Assembly: GCA_023442945.1 (NCBI GenBank)
Contig: JAEZWW010000117.1
Span: forward strand, 62,001-126,000
DNA length: 64,000 bases
Source of the DNA: Pseudomonadota bacterium
GTDB taxonomy: Bacteria > Pseudomonadota > Gammaproteobacteria > Burkholderiales > Burkholderiaceae_C
Direction: 5' to 3'
In this document: in pieces, positions 1 through 7,619 of the stretch
Layout: the number at the start of each line of letters is the position of its first letter
Numbering within the stretch: position 1 is the first letter of the stretch
Notes under the pieces: generated by a model
Seen by the model: only the letters and a program-made list of their open reading frames with translations
Databases searched by the model: none
What the model was told of the DNA's origin: nothing
Translations under genes and position numbers: made by a program

Positions 1-1117
1 CGCCGCGCGTGCCATGGCGCCCGACGAGATGCGCGCCGCGCTGGCACCCGTCGCAGCGCTGGCGCAGCGGCTGCGCCCGCAGGTGCTGCACTACAAGGTC
101 TGTTCCACCTTTGACAGTGCGCCCGCGGTCGGCAACGTCGCCGTCGCCGTCGATTGCCTGCGCGGCGCCGTGCCATCGCCGGGCGTGGTGATCGTCGGCG
201 GCCAGCCCAGCCTGCGGCGCTACTGCCTGTTCGGCCAGCTGTTTGCGTCCACCGCCGACGGCGACGTGGCCCGTATCGACCGCCATCCGACCATGAGCCG
301 TCACCCCGTTACCCCGATGGGCGAGGCCGACCTGCGCCGCCACCTGGCGCAACTCGGCCTGCCCGGGCTGGCCCTGCTGCCCTGGACGCAGCTGGAAGCA
401 GACGGCGCGCCCGCCGCCTGGCCCACCGGCGACGTGCTGGTCGACGCCGCGCGGCCCGAGCACCTCCAACGCATCGGCGCCTGGCTGATGCGCGGCCCGG
501 CCGGCCAAGGCGTCCTGGCCGTGGGCGCCAGCAGCGTGATGGAAGCGGCCCTGGCCGCGTCGCCCAGGCCCACTGGGGCGCCCCCTCAAGCCGCAGCGGC
601 GCGCGGCCCGGTCTTCGTGCTGGCCGGCAGCCAGTCGCCCAACACCGCGCGTCAGGTCGCCGCCGCCGAGTCGTACGACGTGGTGCGCATCGACGCCGTC
701 CGCCTGGCCGACCCCGCGCAAAGCGGTTACCACGCCGCCTTGGCCGACGACTGCGACCAGCGCCTGCGCGCCGGCCGCCATGTGCTGGCCTGCACCATGC
801 CGGCCGACGATGGCGCGACCCCTGCGTCCGCTGTGCCGGTCGACGCGCACGCCCTGGCCCATGCGGGCGGTCGCCTGTTGGTCGACGTGCTGGCGCGCGT
901 GCCGCTGGCGCGCGTCGGCGTGGCCGGTGGCGACACCAGCAGCCACGCCGTGCTGGCGCTCGACGCCTGGGGCCTGTCCTTCATCCGCCGCGTCGCGCCC
1001 GGCGTGCCGCTGTGCCGCGTGCACAGCGACCGGCCGGCGCTGGACGGCCTGCAAATCATGCTCAAGGGCGGGCAGATGGGCGCCGACGATTTGTTCGAGC
1101 GCCTGTTGCTGGATTGA
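1..1117 (+). CDS. Four-carbon acid sugar kinase family protein (3-oxo-tetronate / D-threonate kinase type), 5' partial
   Basis: The frame is open to the left edge of the window, so the N-terminal part (roughly 60-100 residues by family length) is missing; the ATG at 14 is internal. The sequence HYKVCSTFDSAPAVGN is the hallmark of the OtnK/DtnK (formerly DUF1537) sugar-acid kinases, and the C-terminal GGDTSS and LKGGQMGADDLFE motifs form the nucleotide-binding half. Family members phosphorylate 3-oxo-tetronates, threonate or erythronate for catabolism; the exact substrate cannot be told from this fragment and the pathway partners (aldolase, dehydrogenase) would lie upstream. The linker at about 559-605 (protein ASPRPTGAPPQAAAARG) is GC-rich and may be a repeat-derived insert. 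Confidence 0.85.
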   Translation, partial: AARAMAPDEMRAALAPVAALAQRLRPQVLHYKVCSTFDSAPAVGNVAVAVDCLRGAVPSPGVVIVGGQPSLRRYCLFGQLFASTADGDVARIDRHPTMSRHPVTPMGEADLRRHLAQLGLPGLALLPWTQLEADGAPAAWPTGDVLVDAARPEHLQRIGAWLMRGPAGQGVLAVGASSVMEAALAASPRPTGAPPQAAAARGPVFVLAGSQSPNTARQVAAAESYDVVRIDAVRLADPAQSGYHAALADDCDQRLRAGRHVLACTMPADDGATPASAVPVDAHALAHAGGRLLVDVLARVPLARVGVAGGDTSSHAVLALDAWGLSFIRRVAPGVPLCRVHSDRPALDGLQIMLKGGQMGADDLFERLLLD

Positions 1118-1222
1118 GGGCGGGTCCACGGTTCAGCCCGCACCGCCAAGCGTTTGGCCCGGCGCCCGTCTGCGGCCATGCTGCCCGGTTGACCGATTTG
1201 TGGCGTGTTTCCTGATATTCAG

Positions 1223-1276
1223 GAAAATCGGTCTCTGGCCCTATAACCACTTGCGCGGCCAGCTATCAAAAGCAGT
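1223..1276 (-). repeat. Family A dispersed repeat, copy 1
   Basis: Intergenic copy in minus orientation: CTGGCCCTATAACCACTTGC then GCGGCCAGCTATCAAAAGC. Lies after the sugar kinase gene and before the terminator of the facing gene. Confidence 0.85.
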
Positions 1277-1322
1277 GCACCCGTACCGACCGCAACGGCA
1301 GACCGTGCGCCACGGGAGGCAC

Positions 1323-1346
1323 CAAAAACCCCGCCGCAGCGGGGTT
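1323..1346 (-). terminator. Rho-independent terminator of the IPTL-CTERM gene
   Basis: Read on the minus strand, CCCCGC, a short loop and GCGGGG are followed directly by TTTTT. It lies about 55 bp past the stop codon of the gene ending at 1402. Confidence 0.8.
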
Positions 1347-1401
1347 GAGGGGGGTGGGTGGTGACCTGCCAAGTCAGTGGATCAGCACCGCTTGGCCAGC
1401 A

Positions 1402-2283
1402 TCACCCCTGCCGACGCAGCCGGCACGCGCCCAGCCCGGCCGCGCCCAGGCCCAGCAGCATCAGTGCCCATTCGTTCAGCGTCGGCACGGCGACTGGTGC
1501 GGCAGCGAAGGTGGCAGACACGGTGGCGGGTGCCGTCACGTTGGTTAGCGTGCAGGTGTTGCCCGTGCCCACCTGCGTGCAGCCGGTGAAGCTGGCGAGG
1601 TTGTAGCCCGCCGCCGGCGTGGCCGTGCAGGTGGCGTTGCTGCCGTTGGGCACCGGGTTGGGGCTGCAACTCAGCGTGCCGTTGGCCGGGACGGGGGAGA
1701 CCGTGACCGTATGCGCCGGCCCCAGGATGTAGTTCAAGTCATCGATGACGAGGTTGTCGCCAGGGCCGACCCAACCGCTGTGCTGCGTACCGCCTGAGCG
1801 CGAGAAGTCCACCCGATTCACGTTGTGCATAGCGCTCAGATCGACCAGGATGGGGCCGGAGGTGAAGGGTGTCAGGGTGATCGTCGCAACAGGGGTGCTG
1901 TCCAGGAACCCGCTGATGGTGAGGGTCATTCCGTCGCGCCAGGCGGCGGTGATCTGGGCGTTAGCGAGGCTGAAGACGTTACCCCCACTGCGGCTCAGCG
2001 TCGCAGTGCTGCCGGGGTACGCAAACGCCACGTTGGTGCCAGAAGTCGTACCGTGCTGGTAGCCAGATACAGATGGGTAGGTATCCGTCTTCAAGCACAG
2101 GAAGTTCGACCACGTCAAACCGCCCTGGTTGCTGAGCCAGAGGTACGGGTCCGCGTCACTGCACGCCAAAGCGTCGAAGTTCTGCGACATCGCCTGCGCG
2201 TGCGCTGCGCCGGCAGGAGCCAGCAGGCCGGCGGCCAGCAGCAGGGTGGAGGCGGCGGTGGCCAGGGAGAGTGGGGTGCGCAT
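1402..2283 (-). CDS. Exported protein with IPTL-CTERM sorting signal
   Basis: About 293 residues from the chosen ATG at 2283, where a typical signal peptide starts (MRTPLSLATAAST, hydrophobic core, AHAQA cleavage region). An upstream in-frame ATG at 2355 would put 24 charged residues before the signal and is less likely. The middle has no recognised enzyme motif. A Cys-containing bacterial-repeat-like segment follows (roughly residues 190-260, with paired cysteines around SCSPNPVPNGSNATC). The C-terminus VPTLNEWALMLLGLG, then a hydrophobic stretch and CRLRRQG, is a clear IPTL-CTERM signal, which in this family is processed by exosortase H. It is expected to be surface or matrix associated; function unknown. 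No exosortase gene is in the window. Confidence 0.85.
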   Translation of the reverse strand: MRTPLSLATAASTLLLAAGLLAPAGAAHAQAMSQNFDALACSDADPYLWLSNQGGLTWSNFLCLKTDTYPSVSGYQHGTTSGTNVAFAYPGSTATLSRSGGNVFSLANAQITAAWRDGMTLTISGFLDSTPVATITLTPFTSGPILVDLSAMHNVNRVDFSRSGGTQHSGWVGPGDNLVIDDLNYILGPAHTVTVSPVPANGTLSCSPNPVPNGSNATCTATPAAGYNLASFTGCTQVGTGNTCTLTNVTAPATVSATFAAAPVAVPTLNEWALMLLGLGAAGLGACRLRRQG

Positions 2284-2618
2284 GGGGCTTGTTCGCTTGT
2301 GCAAAGAGGACGGATGGTCGCCAGACGCCGCAGGGTGCTTGTAGGCCGTGGGCATGAAGCAGGGCCCACTCTACCCCAGGTGTAACAAAAAAGGCATCCC
2401 TGAAACTGGGTATTTTTTGGGGTCGCAGTGCAAACAGTTGCTTGGCCGAGTTACGGGGCATTTGCATCATGAAATCGGCCTGTGGCCCCACAACCACTTG
2501 CGAAGACAGCTATGACAACGATAGCGAAATGACCGGGTGGGCCGGCGTGGGCCGGGGCGTGGCTGGCGGGTGCTGGCCATGCCGCCATGCGGCCACCGCG
2601 CGGGCGTTGCGCGCGCCC
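2284..2618. other. Intergenic region without a gene
   Basis: About 335 bp between two minus-strand genes. It holds the promoter side of the IPTL-CTERM gene, an AT-richer patch (2385-2420, with runs of A and T) and family A copy 2. I see no credible coding sequence. Confidence 0.6.
2471..2525 (-). repeat. Family A dispersed repeat, copy 2
   Basis: Minus orientation: GGCCTGTGGCCCCACAACCA then CTTGCGAAGACAGCTATGAC and ending GATAGC. The GCTATNNNNNGATAGC end and the GGCC-TGT-GGCC end are the two small inverted repeats typical of the element. Confidence 0.85.
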
Positions 2619-3557
2619 TCAGCCGCGCGGTTTGCCCAGCCTTTCGGCCACCCAGATGCCGCCCAGCACCATGGCCAACGCGGCGACGTGGTAGGCGTGC
2701 AGCGGCTCGCCCAGCAGCAGCACGGCCAAGGCGGGGCCGAACACGGGGGTGAGGTTGTAGAACACGCCGGCGCGGGCGGGGCCGATGAGTTCCACCGCGC
2801 GGATGAAGGTGATCTGCGACACAAAGGACGGCAGCAGGCCGACGTACAGGATGATCAGCCAGCCTTGCCACGTGGGCCAGAAGAAGTGCCCGGCGGCCAC
2901 CTCCCATGCCAGCAGCGGCAGCGACGCCAGCGCGGCCACGCCAGCCACGGCGGCAAAGAACACCAGCGGTGGCACCGGCGGTTTGGCGCGCAGGCCCAGG
3001 GTGTAGCCGGCGTACAACAGCGACGCCAGCAGCACGGCCAGGTCGCCCGCGTTGAAGTCCATCGCCGCCAGCACCGACCACTGGCCGCGCGCGGCGACCA
3101 TGGCGACGCCGGCCAGCGTCAGCGCCACGCCCAGCGCCTGCAACCCGCTCACGCGCAGGCGCAGCACCAGCGCACCGCCCAGGAGCACGAGCACCGGCAC
3201 CACGCCCTGGATGATGGTCAGGTTGACCGCGCTGGTGTGGTGCGCGGCGGTGTAGTACAGCGCGTTGAAGCCCGTGAAGCCGGCCACGCCCATCAGCGTC
3301 AGGTACAGCCAGCGTGGGCGCAGCTGCGGCCAGGCAGCGGCCACCTGCCGACGCGCCACGAACCACAGCGCCACGCAGGCGACGGACCAGCGCGCGGTGG
3401 TCAGCATCATGGGCGACACCTGCCCCACGGCCAGGCGCGCGGCGACGGCGTTGCTGCCCCAGATCAGGGTGGTGATGATCAACAGCAGCGCCGGGTGACC
3501 GTTGAGCCAGGCCCACAGCGAGCGGGGCGCGGACGGTGGCGCGGAAGGGGTGGGCAT
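2619..3557 (-). CDS. EamA/DMT superfamily permease
   Basis: About 312 residues with ten predicted membrane helices in two homologous EamA halves (first half from TTLIWGSNAVAARLAV, second from DLAVLLASLLYAGYTLG), the normal length for this superfamily of small-metabolite exporters. The chosen ATG at 3557 gives MPTPSAPPS ahead of the first helix; an in-frame extension to 3641 is Arg-rich and unlikely. The late motif NLTPVFGPALAVLLLGEP is typical of the fold. Substrate unknown; amino acid or metabolite efflux is the general role. It is monocistronic here. Confidence 0.9.
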   Translation of the reverse strand: MPTPSAPPSAPRSLWAWLNGHPALLLIITTLIWGSNAVAARLAVGQVSPMMLTTARWSVACVALWFVARRQVAAAWPQLRPRWLYLTLMGVAGFTGFNALYYTAAHHTSAVNLTIIQGVVPVLVLLGGALVLRLRVSGLQALGVALTLAGVAMVAARGQWSVLAAMDFNAGDLAVLLASLLYAGYTLGLRAKPPVPPLVFFAAVAGVAALASLPLLAWEVAAGHFFWPTWQGWLIILYVGLLPSFVSQITFIRAVELIGPARAGVFYNLTPVFGPALAVLLLGEPLHAYHVAALAMVLGGIWVAERLGKPRG

Positions 3558-3635
3558 GGCGCTGAGGGTAGCAGCGCGGGGGGTGGTCAGTCGGACCGCC
3601 CGCGGCCGGACCGGGGGCGAAAGGGCCACGATGCT

Positions 3636-3694
3636 GATCAAATAGTCCGCTGGCCCTACAACCCACTGCGCAAGCAGCTATGGTTGCTGTAGCA
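3636..3694 (-). repeat. Family A dispersed repeat, copy 3
   Basis: Minus orientation, between the EamA gene and DUF1328: GCTGGCCCTACAACCCACTG then CGCAAGCAGCTATGGTTGCTGTAGC (the last part, GCTATGGTTGCTGTAGC, is a small inverted repeat). Confidence 0.85.
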
Positions 3695-3852
3695 AACGCC
3701 GTGACCGGTGGCGCTGCGCCCGCCACGCAAGCCGGCCAACTTGTCGCGCGGCGACCGGCCCTGCCGCGCGGGCGGCCCTAGCCGCCCCCCAATGGCACGC
3801 CGTCACATCGCGTGGGCCGCGCCGCAGGGTGTTGCGCAAGCCGGGGTCGCGT

Positions 3853-4029
3853 TTACAACGCCAGCGCGCCAATCCCCAGCACCGACAGGATGAACAGCAC
3901 GACGGCGATGGCGATGAACAGGAAGAACAGGGTTTTGGCGATGCCGGCAGCGCCGGACGCGACGCCGCTGAAGCCCAGCACGCCCGCGATGACCGCGATC
4001 ACGGCAAAGATGATGGCCCAGGTCAGCAT
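3853..4029 (-). CDS. DUF1328 family small membrane protein
   Basis: A 58-residue protein beginning [19 protein letters not shown] and ending [14 protein letters not shown]. It has two hydrophobic segments separated by a small glycine/alanine-rich loop ([15 protein letters not shown]), exactly the pattern of the DUF1328 (YtjA-like) inner-membrane proteins. A strong Shine-Dalgarno (GAGGAG) sits 8-9 bases before the ATG. Function is not known; family members often accompany osmotic and envelope stress genes, which matches the neighbours here (CsbD, BON). Confidence 0.9.
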   Translation of the reverse strand: MLTWAIIFAVIAVIAGVLGFSGVASGAAGIAKTLFFLFIAIAVVLFILSVLGIGALAL

Positions 4030-4058
4030 GGTGAGGTCTCCTCTTCGGTGTTATGACA

Positions 4059-4074
4059 CCGTCAATTTAGACGG
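4059..4074. promoter_or_regulatory. Inverted repeat in the DUF1328 / Gln-rich gene intergenic region
   Basis: CCGTC-AATTTA-GACGG lies 30-45 bp before the DUF1328 start on the minus strand and also upstream of the divergent gene at 4254. It could be an operator for the divergent pair; no regulator is identified. Confidence 0.35.
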
Positions 4075-4253
4075 ACCACGTACCACCCCCTGTAGGACGC
4101 GGCGACTTTTGCAAGCACGAACTATGCATGGGCGTCTACCCCGCGAATAGGGGGGTGTCCTACGGCTGGCCGCAACAAGCGCCTACGCGCGCCCGCGGGT
4201 GCGCGCGTTACGGTGGGGGCGAAGCGATTGGCTTCGCCATCAAGAGGTACACC

Positions 4254-4409
4254 ATGGCCAACCAAAACCCCAACCAAAACCCGCAGCTGCAGCCTGGTCA
4301 GCAGCCAAGCCCGGGCCAGCAGCAACAGCAAAACCCCAAGCCCGGCCAGGGCCAGCAGTCGCCGGGGCAAGGTCAGCAGCCCAACAAGCAGCCCGGCCAA
4401 CAGGCCTGA
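4254..4409 (+). CDS. Low-complexity Gln/Pro/Gly/Asn-rich small protein
   Basis: A 51-residue protein starting MANQNPNQNPQLQPGQQPSP, built almost only of Q, P, G, N, K and S, with repeats of PGQ and GQQ. The ATG at 4254 is preceded by AAGAGG at a good distance; a longer frame from 4128 has no such signal. No cysteine, no hydrophobic stretch and no signal peptide, so it should be a soluble, intrinsically disordered, hydrophilin-like protein. It is 24 bp ahead of a csbD gene and probably co-transcribed, which suggests a stress role. No named family recognised. Confidence 0.75.
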   Translation: MANQNPNQNPQLQPGQQPSPGQQQQQNPKPGQGQQSPGQGQQPNKQPGQQA

Positions 4410-4433
4410 GCACGTTTTTGCAGGACACACACC

Positions 4434-4643
4434 ATGAACAGCGACACCATCCAGGGCAACTGGACGCAATTCAAAGGCAAGGTCAAGGAGCAGTGGGGCC
4501 AACTCACCGACGACGACCTGGACGTGATCAACGGCCAACGCGAACAGCTGATCGGGCGCCTGCAGGAGCGTGAAGGTTTGGCACGCGAGGTGGCCGAACA
4601 GCAGGTCAAAGACTGGGAAACCGCCAACAAGTACGTCTGGTAG
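4434..4643 (+). CDS. CsbD family stress protein
   Basis: A 69-residue protein MNSDTIQGNWTQFKGKVKEQ with WGQLTDDDLDVINGQREQLI next, the full CsbD signature (GNWxQxKGKVKEQWGxLTDDDL). The family, named for a sigma-B controlled general stress gene of Bacillus, is a small helical protein of unknown biochemistry found in many proteobacteria. It follows the Gln-rich gene by 24 bp. A second CsbD-like gene is present at 6440-6655. Confidence 0.92.
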   Translation: MNSDTIQGNWTQFKGKVKEQWGQLTDDDLDVINGQREQLIGRLQEREGLAREVAEQQVKDWETANKYVW

Positions 4644-4848
4644 TCCAGTTGCCGACGTCACCAAGCGGTGCCTTGTGCGTCCAACCCCTCGGGCGGCGTT
4701 TTGCGTCGCTTGATCATTTTGGGGTTGATAACCGGAAATGCGTCGCGCAGCGAACGCACGACAACGCACAGGCAACTGCCTACTGATTGCGTCAACCGTC
4801 GCGATCTTGCAGTTTTGAGATCCCGCAATTCCAAGTCGCGCGCTCGCC

Positions 4849-5286
4849 ATGCCGCCACCACCTGCACCCGACACAGGGCCGGACCGCACGGACGGCGCGC
4901 CACCGCTGGCCCGGACGCGTTCGCGTTTTGTCCGCGCATCGCGCCGGGTATCGCGGTTGGCCGGCCATTCCGGCGCCTTTGTGCTGGCGTGTGCGCTGGT
5001 GCTCGTGTGGGCCATCACCGGGCCGTTTTTTCATTTCAGCGAAACCTGGCAGTTGGTCATCAACACCGGCACCACCATCGTCACCTTCCTGATGGTGTTT
5101 CTGATCCAGGGCAGCCAGAACACCGAAACCGAGGCGCTGCAGATCAAGCTGGATGAGCTGATCCGTGCGGTCGACGCCGCGCGCAACCGCATGCTGGCGC
5201 TGGAAGATCTGGACGAGGCCGAATTGGATGCGCTGCGGCGCCAGTTCCTGGACCTCGCGGCCAAAGACCAGCAAGACCAAGAATAG
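4849..5286 (+). CDS. Low-affinity iron permease family protein
   Basis: 145 residues. A positively charged N-terminus (about 40 residues) is followed by two membrane helices (AFVLACALVLVWAITGPFF and a second around TGTTIVTFLMVFLIQ), then the family signature QGSQNTETEALQIKLDELIR and a charged helical tail (EDLDEAELDALRRQFLDLA). This matches the bacterial low-affinity iron permease family (PF04120), though bacterial members are short and iron transport by them is poorly proven. No ATG-proximal ribosome site is strong; other starts further in are possible. Confidence 0.85.
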   Translation: MPPPPAPDTGPDRTDGAPPLARTRSRFVRASRRVSRLAGHSGAFVLACALVLVWAITGPFFHFSETWQLVINTGTTIVTFLMVFLIQGSQNTETEALQIKLDELIRAVDAARNRMLALEDLDEAELDALRRQFLDLAAKDQQDQE

Positions 5287-5407
5287 ACACGCCGCCTTTG
5301 GGCGGGCCGCGCGAGCGCCGTGCGCCAAGGTGCGGGCGTACGCGCGTTGTTTGACGTTGGCCGGCACGCCGGCCCGACTGTGTGACGGTGCCCGGCAACA
5401 GGCGCCG

Positions 5408-5953
5408 TCAGGTGCTGGGGTTGGGCCGCTCGTTCGGATGGCGCTCGTCAACCGGGTGCGGTGGCAGCGGCGCCGCCGGGCTGTCGTCCGGGGCGACCGG
5501 TTGCGGCACGGTGGGCGAATCGGGCTCCACCGGCTGGGGCGACGGGGGTGCGCTGGCCGCGATGTGGACTCCCGCATCGATGCTACAGACCGACAGCGGA
5601 TCGCAGGGCGGTGCCTGGCCGGTGTCGTCGCTCAGCGCCGCCAGGGTGGGCGCCAGCGTCCAGCGGTCGAACGGGTGCGGCGGCAAGGGGCTGGGCGGGC
5701 CGCCCGGCTCGGGCGGTTCCGTGGGGTCGTTCGGGTCAATGGGGTCGAAGGGCGGCGGCGGTGGGGGCGGGGGAATCGGCTGCAGCGGCGTGTGTTGAAG
5801 GTATTCGGCGATGTGGTCCTTCTGGTACACGCCAAAGCGGCTGGACGGATGGTCGAAGCCCTGGATGCTCTGGCCCTGGTCGGACCAGGGGTGGATGCGG
5901 CAGTAAATCAGCTCGCCGTCGGCCGCCCGGTAGTTGAAGCGCAACGGGGTCAT
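5408..5953 (-). CDS. Uncharacterised proline-rich protein
   Basis: 181 residues from the ATG at 5953 (a GTG at 5962 is also possible; the ACAGG at 8 bases favours the ATG). The first ~55 residues look folded (MTPLRFNYRAADGELIYCRI, HPWSDQGQSIQGFDHPSSR, then FGVYQKDHIAEYLQHTP). After that comes a run of prolines (PIPPPPPPPPFDPIDPNDP) and a Pro/Ser/Asp-rich tail containing PLPPHPFDRW and PLPPHPVDERHP. No signal peptide or membrane helix. I do not recognise the family; the position in a cluster of stress genes is the only functional hint. Confidence 0.7.
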   Translation of the reverse strand: MTPLRFNYRAADGELIYCRIHPWSDQGQSIQGFDHPSSRFGVYQKDHIAEYLQHTPLQPIPPPPPPPPFDPIDPNDPTEPPEPGGPPSPLPPHPFDRWTLAPTLAALSDDTGQAPPCDPLSVCSIDAGVHIAASAPPSPQPVEPDSPTVPQPVAPDDSPAAPLPPHPVDERHPNERPNPST

Positions 5954-5973
5954 GGTGGGCACCTGTCCTGCAA

Positions 5974-6005
5974 AGAAAAAAAGCGCCCCCCATCAGAGGG
6001 GGCGC
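5974..6005 (-). terminator. Rho-independent terminator of the BON-domain gene
   Basis: On the minus strand, GCGCCCCC, a short loop and GGGGGGCGC are followed by TTTTTTTCTTTG. It lies about 12 bp past the BON gene stop and just upstream of the proline-rich gene, so the two are separate units. Confidence 0.85.
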
Positions 6006-6016
6006 AACCGCGAGTT

Positions 6017-6421
6017 CTACGGTTTGACCGTGATCCGGCTTCTGACGTTGCGCACACCTTCGGTGGTGCGCGCCAGCTCTTCAGCGCGTTGTTTTTCAGC
6101 CGCGCTTTTGGCGGTGCCCGACAGTTGAACCTCTCCCTTTTGGGTCGTCACGTGGATGGCGGCGGCCGACACCGTGGTGTCGCCCGCAAAAGCCGCCTTG
6201 ACCTTGGTGGTGATGGCGGTGTCGCTCAGCGCCGTGCCCACGGTGCCTGCAGGGGCGGACGCCGTGGGCGTGGCGGGGGCGGGCTGCTCGCCGCTGGCCG
6301 GCGGCGCGCCCGTGTCGTCGCGCGGAGGGGTGCGTGGCATTTGCGCCAGCGCGACGCTGGACGCGGCAACCACCGCGGCCGTGGTGGCCAGCAGGGTGGT
6401 GAGATGGCGTAGGGTGGTCAT
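6017..6421 (-). CDS. Periplasmic BON-domain protein (OsmY-like)
   Basis: 134 residues. A signal peptide (MTTLRHLTTLLATTAAVVAA, cleavage after SVALAQ) is followed by a Pro/Ala linker and one BON domain (roughly residues 62-132), with SDTAITTKVKAAFAGD and the closing VRNVRSRITVKP. BON domains bind phospholipid surfaces, and single- or double-domain secreted forms such as OsmY are osmotic stress proteins. A strong AGGAGG ribosome site precedes the ATG. A hairpin terminator follows. Confidence 0.9.
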   Translation of the reverse strand: MTTLRHLTTLLATTAAVVAASSVALAQMPRTPPRDDTGAPPASGEQPAPATPTASAPAGTVGTALSDTAITTKVKAAFAGDTTVSAAAIHVTTQKGEVQLSGTAKSAAEKQRAEELARTTEGVRNVRSRITVKP

Positions 6422-6439
6422 GGTGAACCTCCTGAAATG

Positions 6440-6655
6440 TCATTCGCCCCAAGGGCAGCCCAGGTGGGCTTGCCAAGCAACGACCTGCAGATCGGCCTGA
6501 TCCGCGGTGATGCCCAGGCGTTCCTGAATCTTTCCGACGAGTTGGTCGCGCCGTCCGGCGATCATGTTCACGTCGTCGTCGGTCAAGGCAGGCCAGTTTT
6601 CCTGGATCCGGGCCTGCAGGTCGAACCAGTGGTCCTTGATCGTGCCTTTTTCCAT
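6440..6655 (-). CDS. CsbD-like small stress protein
   Basis: 71 residues from the ATG at 6655: MEKGTIKDHWFDLQARIQEN then WPALTDDDVNMIAGRRDQLV. The pattern (IKxxWxxLQxRIQEnWPxLTDDDV) is a divergent CsbD relative of a kind common next to BON proteins. It starts 18 bp before the BON gene on the same strand and is probably in one transcript with it. Acidic, soluble, no signal peptide. Confidence 0.85.
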   Translation of the reverse strand: MEKGTIKDHWFDLQARIQENWPALTDDDVNMIAGRRDQLVGKIQERLGITADQADLQVVAWQAHLGCPWGE

Positions 6656-6686
6656 GGTGAATGGCCTTCGGCGGGGCGGACGTTCT

Positions 6687-7379
6687 TCAACTGCTGGACG
6701 AGCCGCTCTTGGAAGCGCCGGTGCCCGATGAGGTCGACGATGCGCCCGAGCTGCCCGTAGCCGAAGCACCGGTGCGGCCGGTGTCGGTATCGGTGCCGGT
6801 TTCGACCGGCCGGTTCTGGCGCCAGGTGTTGAAGTCGTCTGAAAACTTCTGGTAGCGCTCCTGGCGCCAGCGGTGGTAGTCGTTGTCCAGCGCGTTCATG
6901 TGGTCGCGCCGCCACTGGTCGTATTCCGGGTCGAACAGGCTGGGGTGGGGGACCACGGGCTGGTAGCTGCGTTCCTGGTCATCGCCGGGGCGGTAAGCGC
7001 CGGCGCCGCGCAGGCGGTCGTTGCGCAAATCGTCATCGCGGCGCCCGTCGCCGTACGCGCCATAGCCGCCATAGCCGCCATAGCCGCCATAGCCGCCGTA
7101 ACCACCGTAAATGCTGCCGTAAGGCGAGCGGCGCGGGTCGTCGTCGCTCCGGTCCCAGTCGCTGCGGGCCATGTTGCGCGGGCGTTCGTGGCCCATCCAG
7201 TCGTTGTCGCGCCGGGGGCCGTAGGGCGGGGACGCATACTCGTCACCAGCATTATCGGGACGGTACGGGTCGTATTCAGGGCCAGGGTATCTGCGCGGCG
7301 CCGTATCGGCCCAATAGCCGGGGTCGGAGCGGGGGGCGCGTCGGGAAGATTCGTTTCGGTAGGGGTGACCGCGGTGCAT
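6687..7379 (-). CDS. Low-complexity protein with GYG repeats and a WRR..WRQ helical motif
   Basis: 230 residues from the ATG at 7379, which has GGAG six bases upstream; the in-frame ATG at 7391 lacks one. The N-terminal half is Arg/Asp/Pro/Tyr-rich, then comes a tandem GYG run (YGGYGGYGGYGGYGGYGAYG). Residues ~145-195 form a conserved-looking amphipathic block (DPEYDQWRRDHMNALDNDYH, RWRQERYQKFSDDFNTWRQN), and the tail is Thr/Ser/Gly-rich. The WRR/WRQ block resembles one seen in uncharacterised stress-associated proteins of Burkholderiales and Xanthomonadales. Likely cytoplasmic; function unknown. It sits directly upstream of the CsbD-like gene. Confidence 0.75.
   Translation of the reverse strand: MHRGHPYRNESSRRAPRSDPGYWADTAPRRYPGPEYDPYRPDNAGDEYASPPYGPRRDNDWMGHERPRNMARSDWDRSDDDPRRSPYGSIYGGYGGYGGYGGYGGYGAYGDGRRDDDLRNDRLRGAGAYRPGDDQERSYQPVVPHPSLFDPEYDQWRRDHMNALDNDYHRWRQERYQKFSDDFNTWRQNRPVETGTDTDTGRTGASATGSSGASSTSSGTGASKSGSSSS
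7061..7105 (-). repeat. 9-bp tandem repeat encoding GYG units
   Basis: Four exact copies of CATAGCCGC followed by a diverged fifth (CGTAACCAC). On the minus strand it encodes the Gly-Gly-Tyr run. Copy number could vary between strains by slippage. Confidence 0.85.
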
Positions 7380-7439
7380 GGTGTGCTCCATTCAATGAAA
7401 ACCGATGATGAAAATCAGTTCTCCTCTTGGGGGCAGCCC

Positions 7440-7619
7440 TTATTTTTGCTGTTTGGGTGCGTCGCTGGACTGGGTGCCCGAAGGGCTTTGGCTTTGCTGG
7501 CTGGACTGGCTGGACGATTTGTTCTTATCGTCCTTGTCCATGCGTTTGCCCTCGTCGGAACGGCGATGGTGCGGAGGGGTATCGTATTGGTTGTGCCCTT
7601 GTGGGTTGTTGGTGGCCAT
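7440..7619 (-). CDS. Small hydrophilic stress-type protein (59 residues)
   Basis: Starts MATNNPQGHNQYDTPPHHRR and continues with a Lys/Asp block and a Ser/Gln-rich tail (SSSQSSQQSQSPSGTQSS), ending DAPKQQK. The ribosome site TAGGAG is seven bases from the ATG in the context GTTCACCATG, shared with the BON and CsbD-like genes of this cluster. There is no hydrophobic segment. The overlapping longer frame on the same strand (start 7672) lacks such signals and is rejected. It resembles the Gln/Asn-rich protein at 4254 in composition but not in sequence. Function unknown; likely disordered. Confidence 0.75.
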   Translation of the reverse strand: MATNNPQGHNQYDTPPHHRRSDEGKRMDKDDKNKSSSQSSQQSQSPSGTQSSDAPKQQK

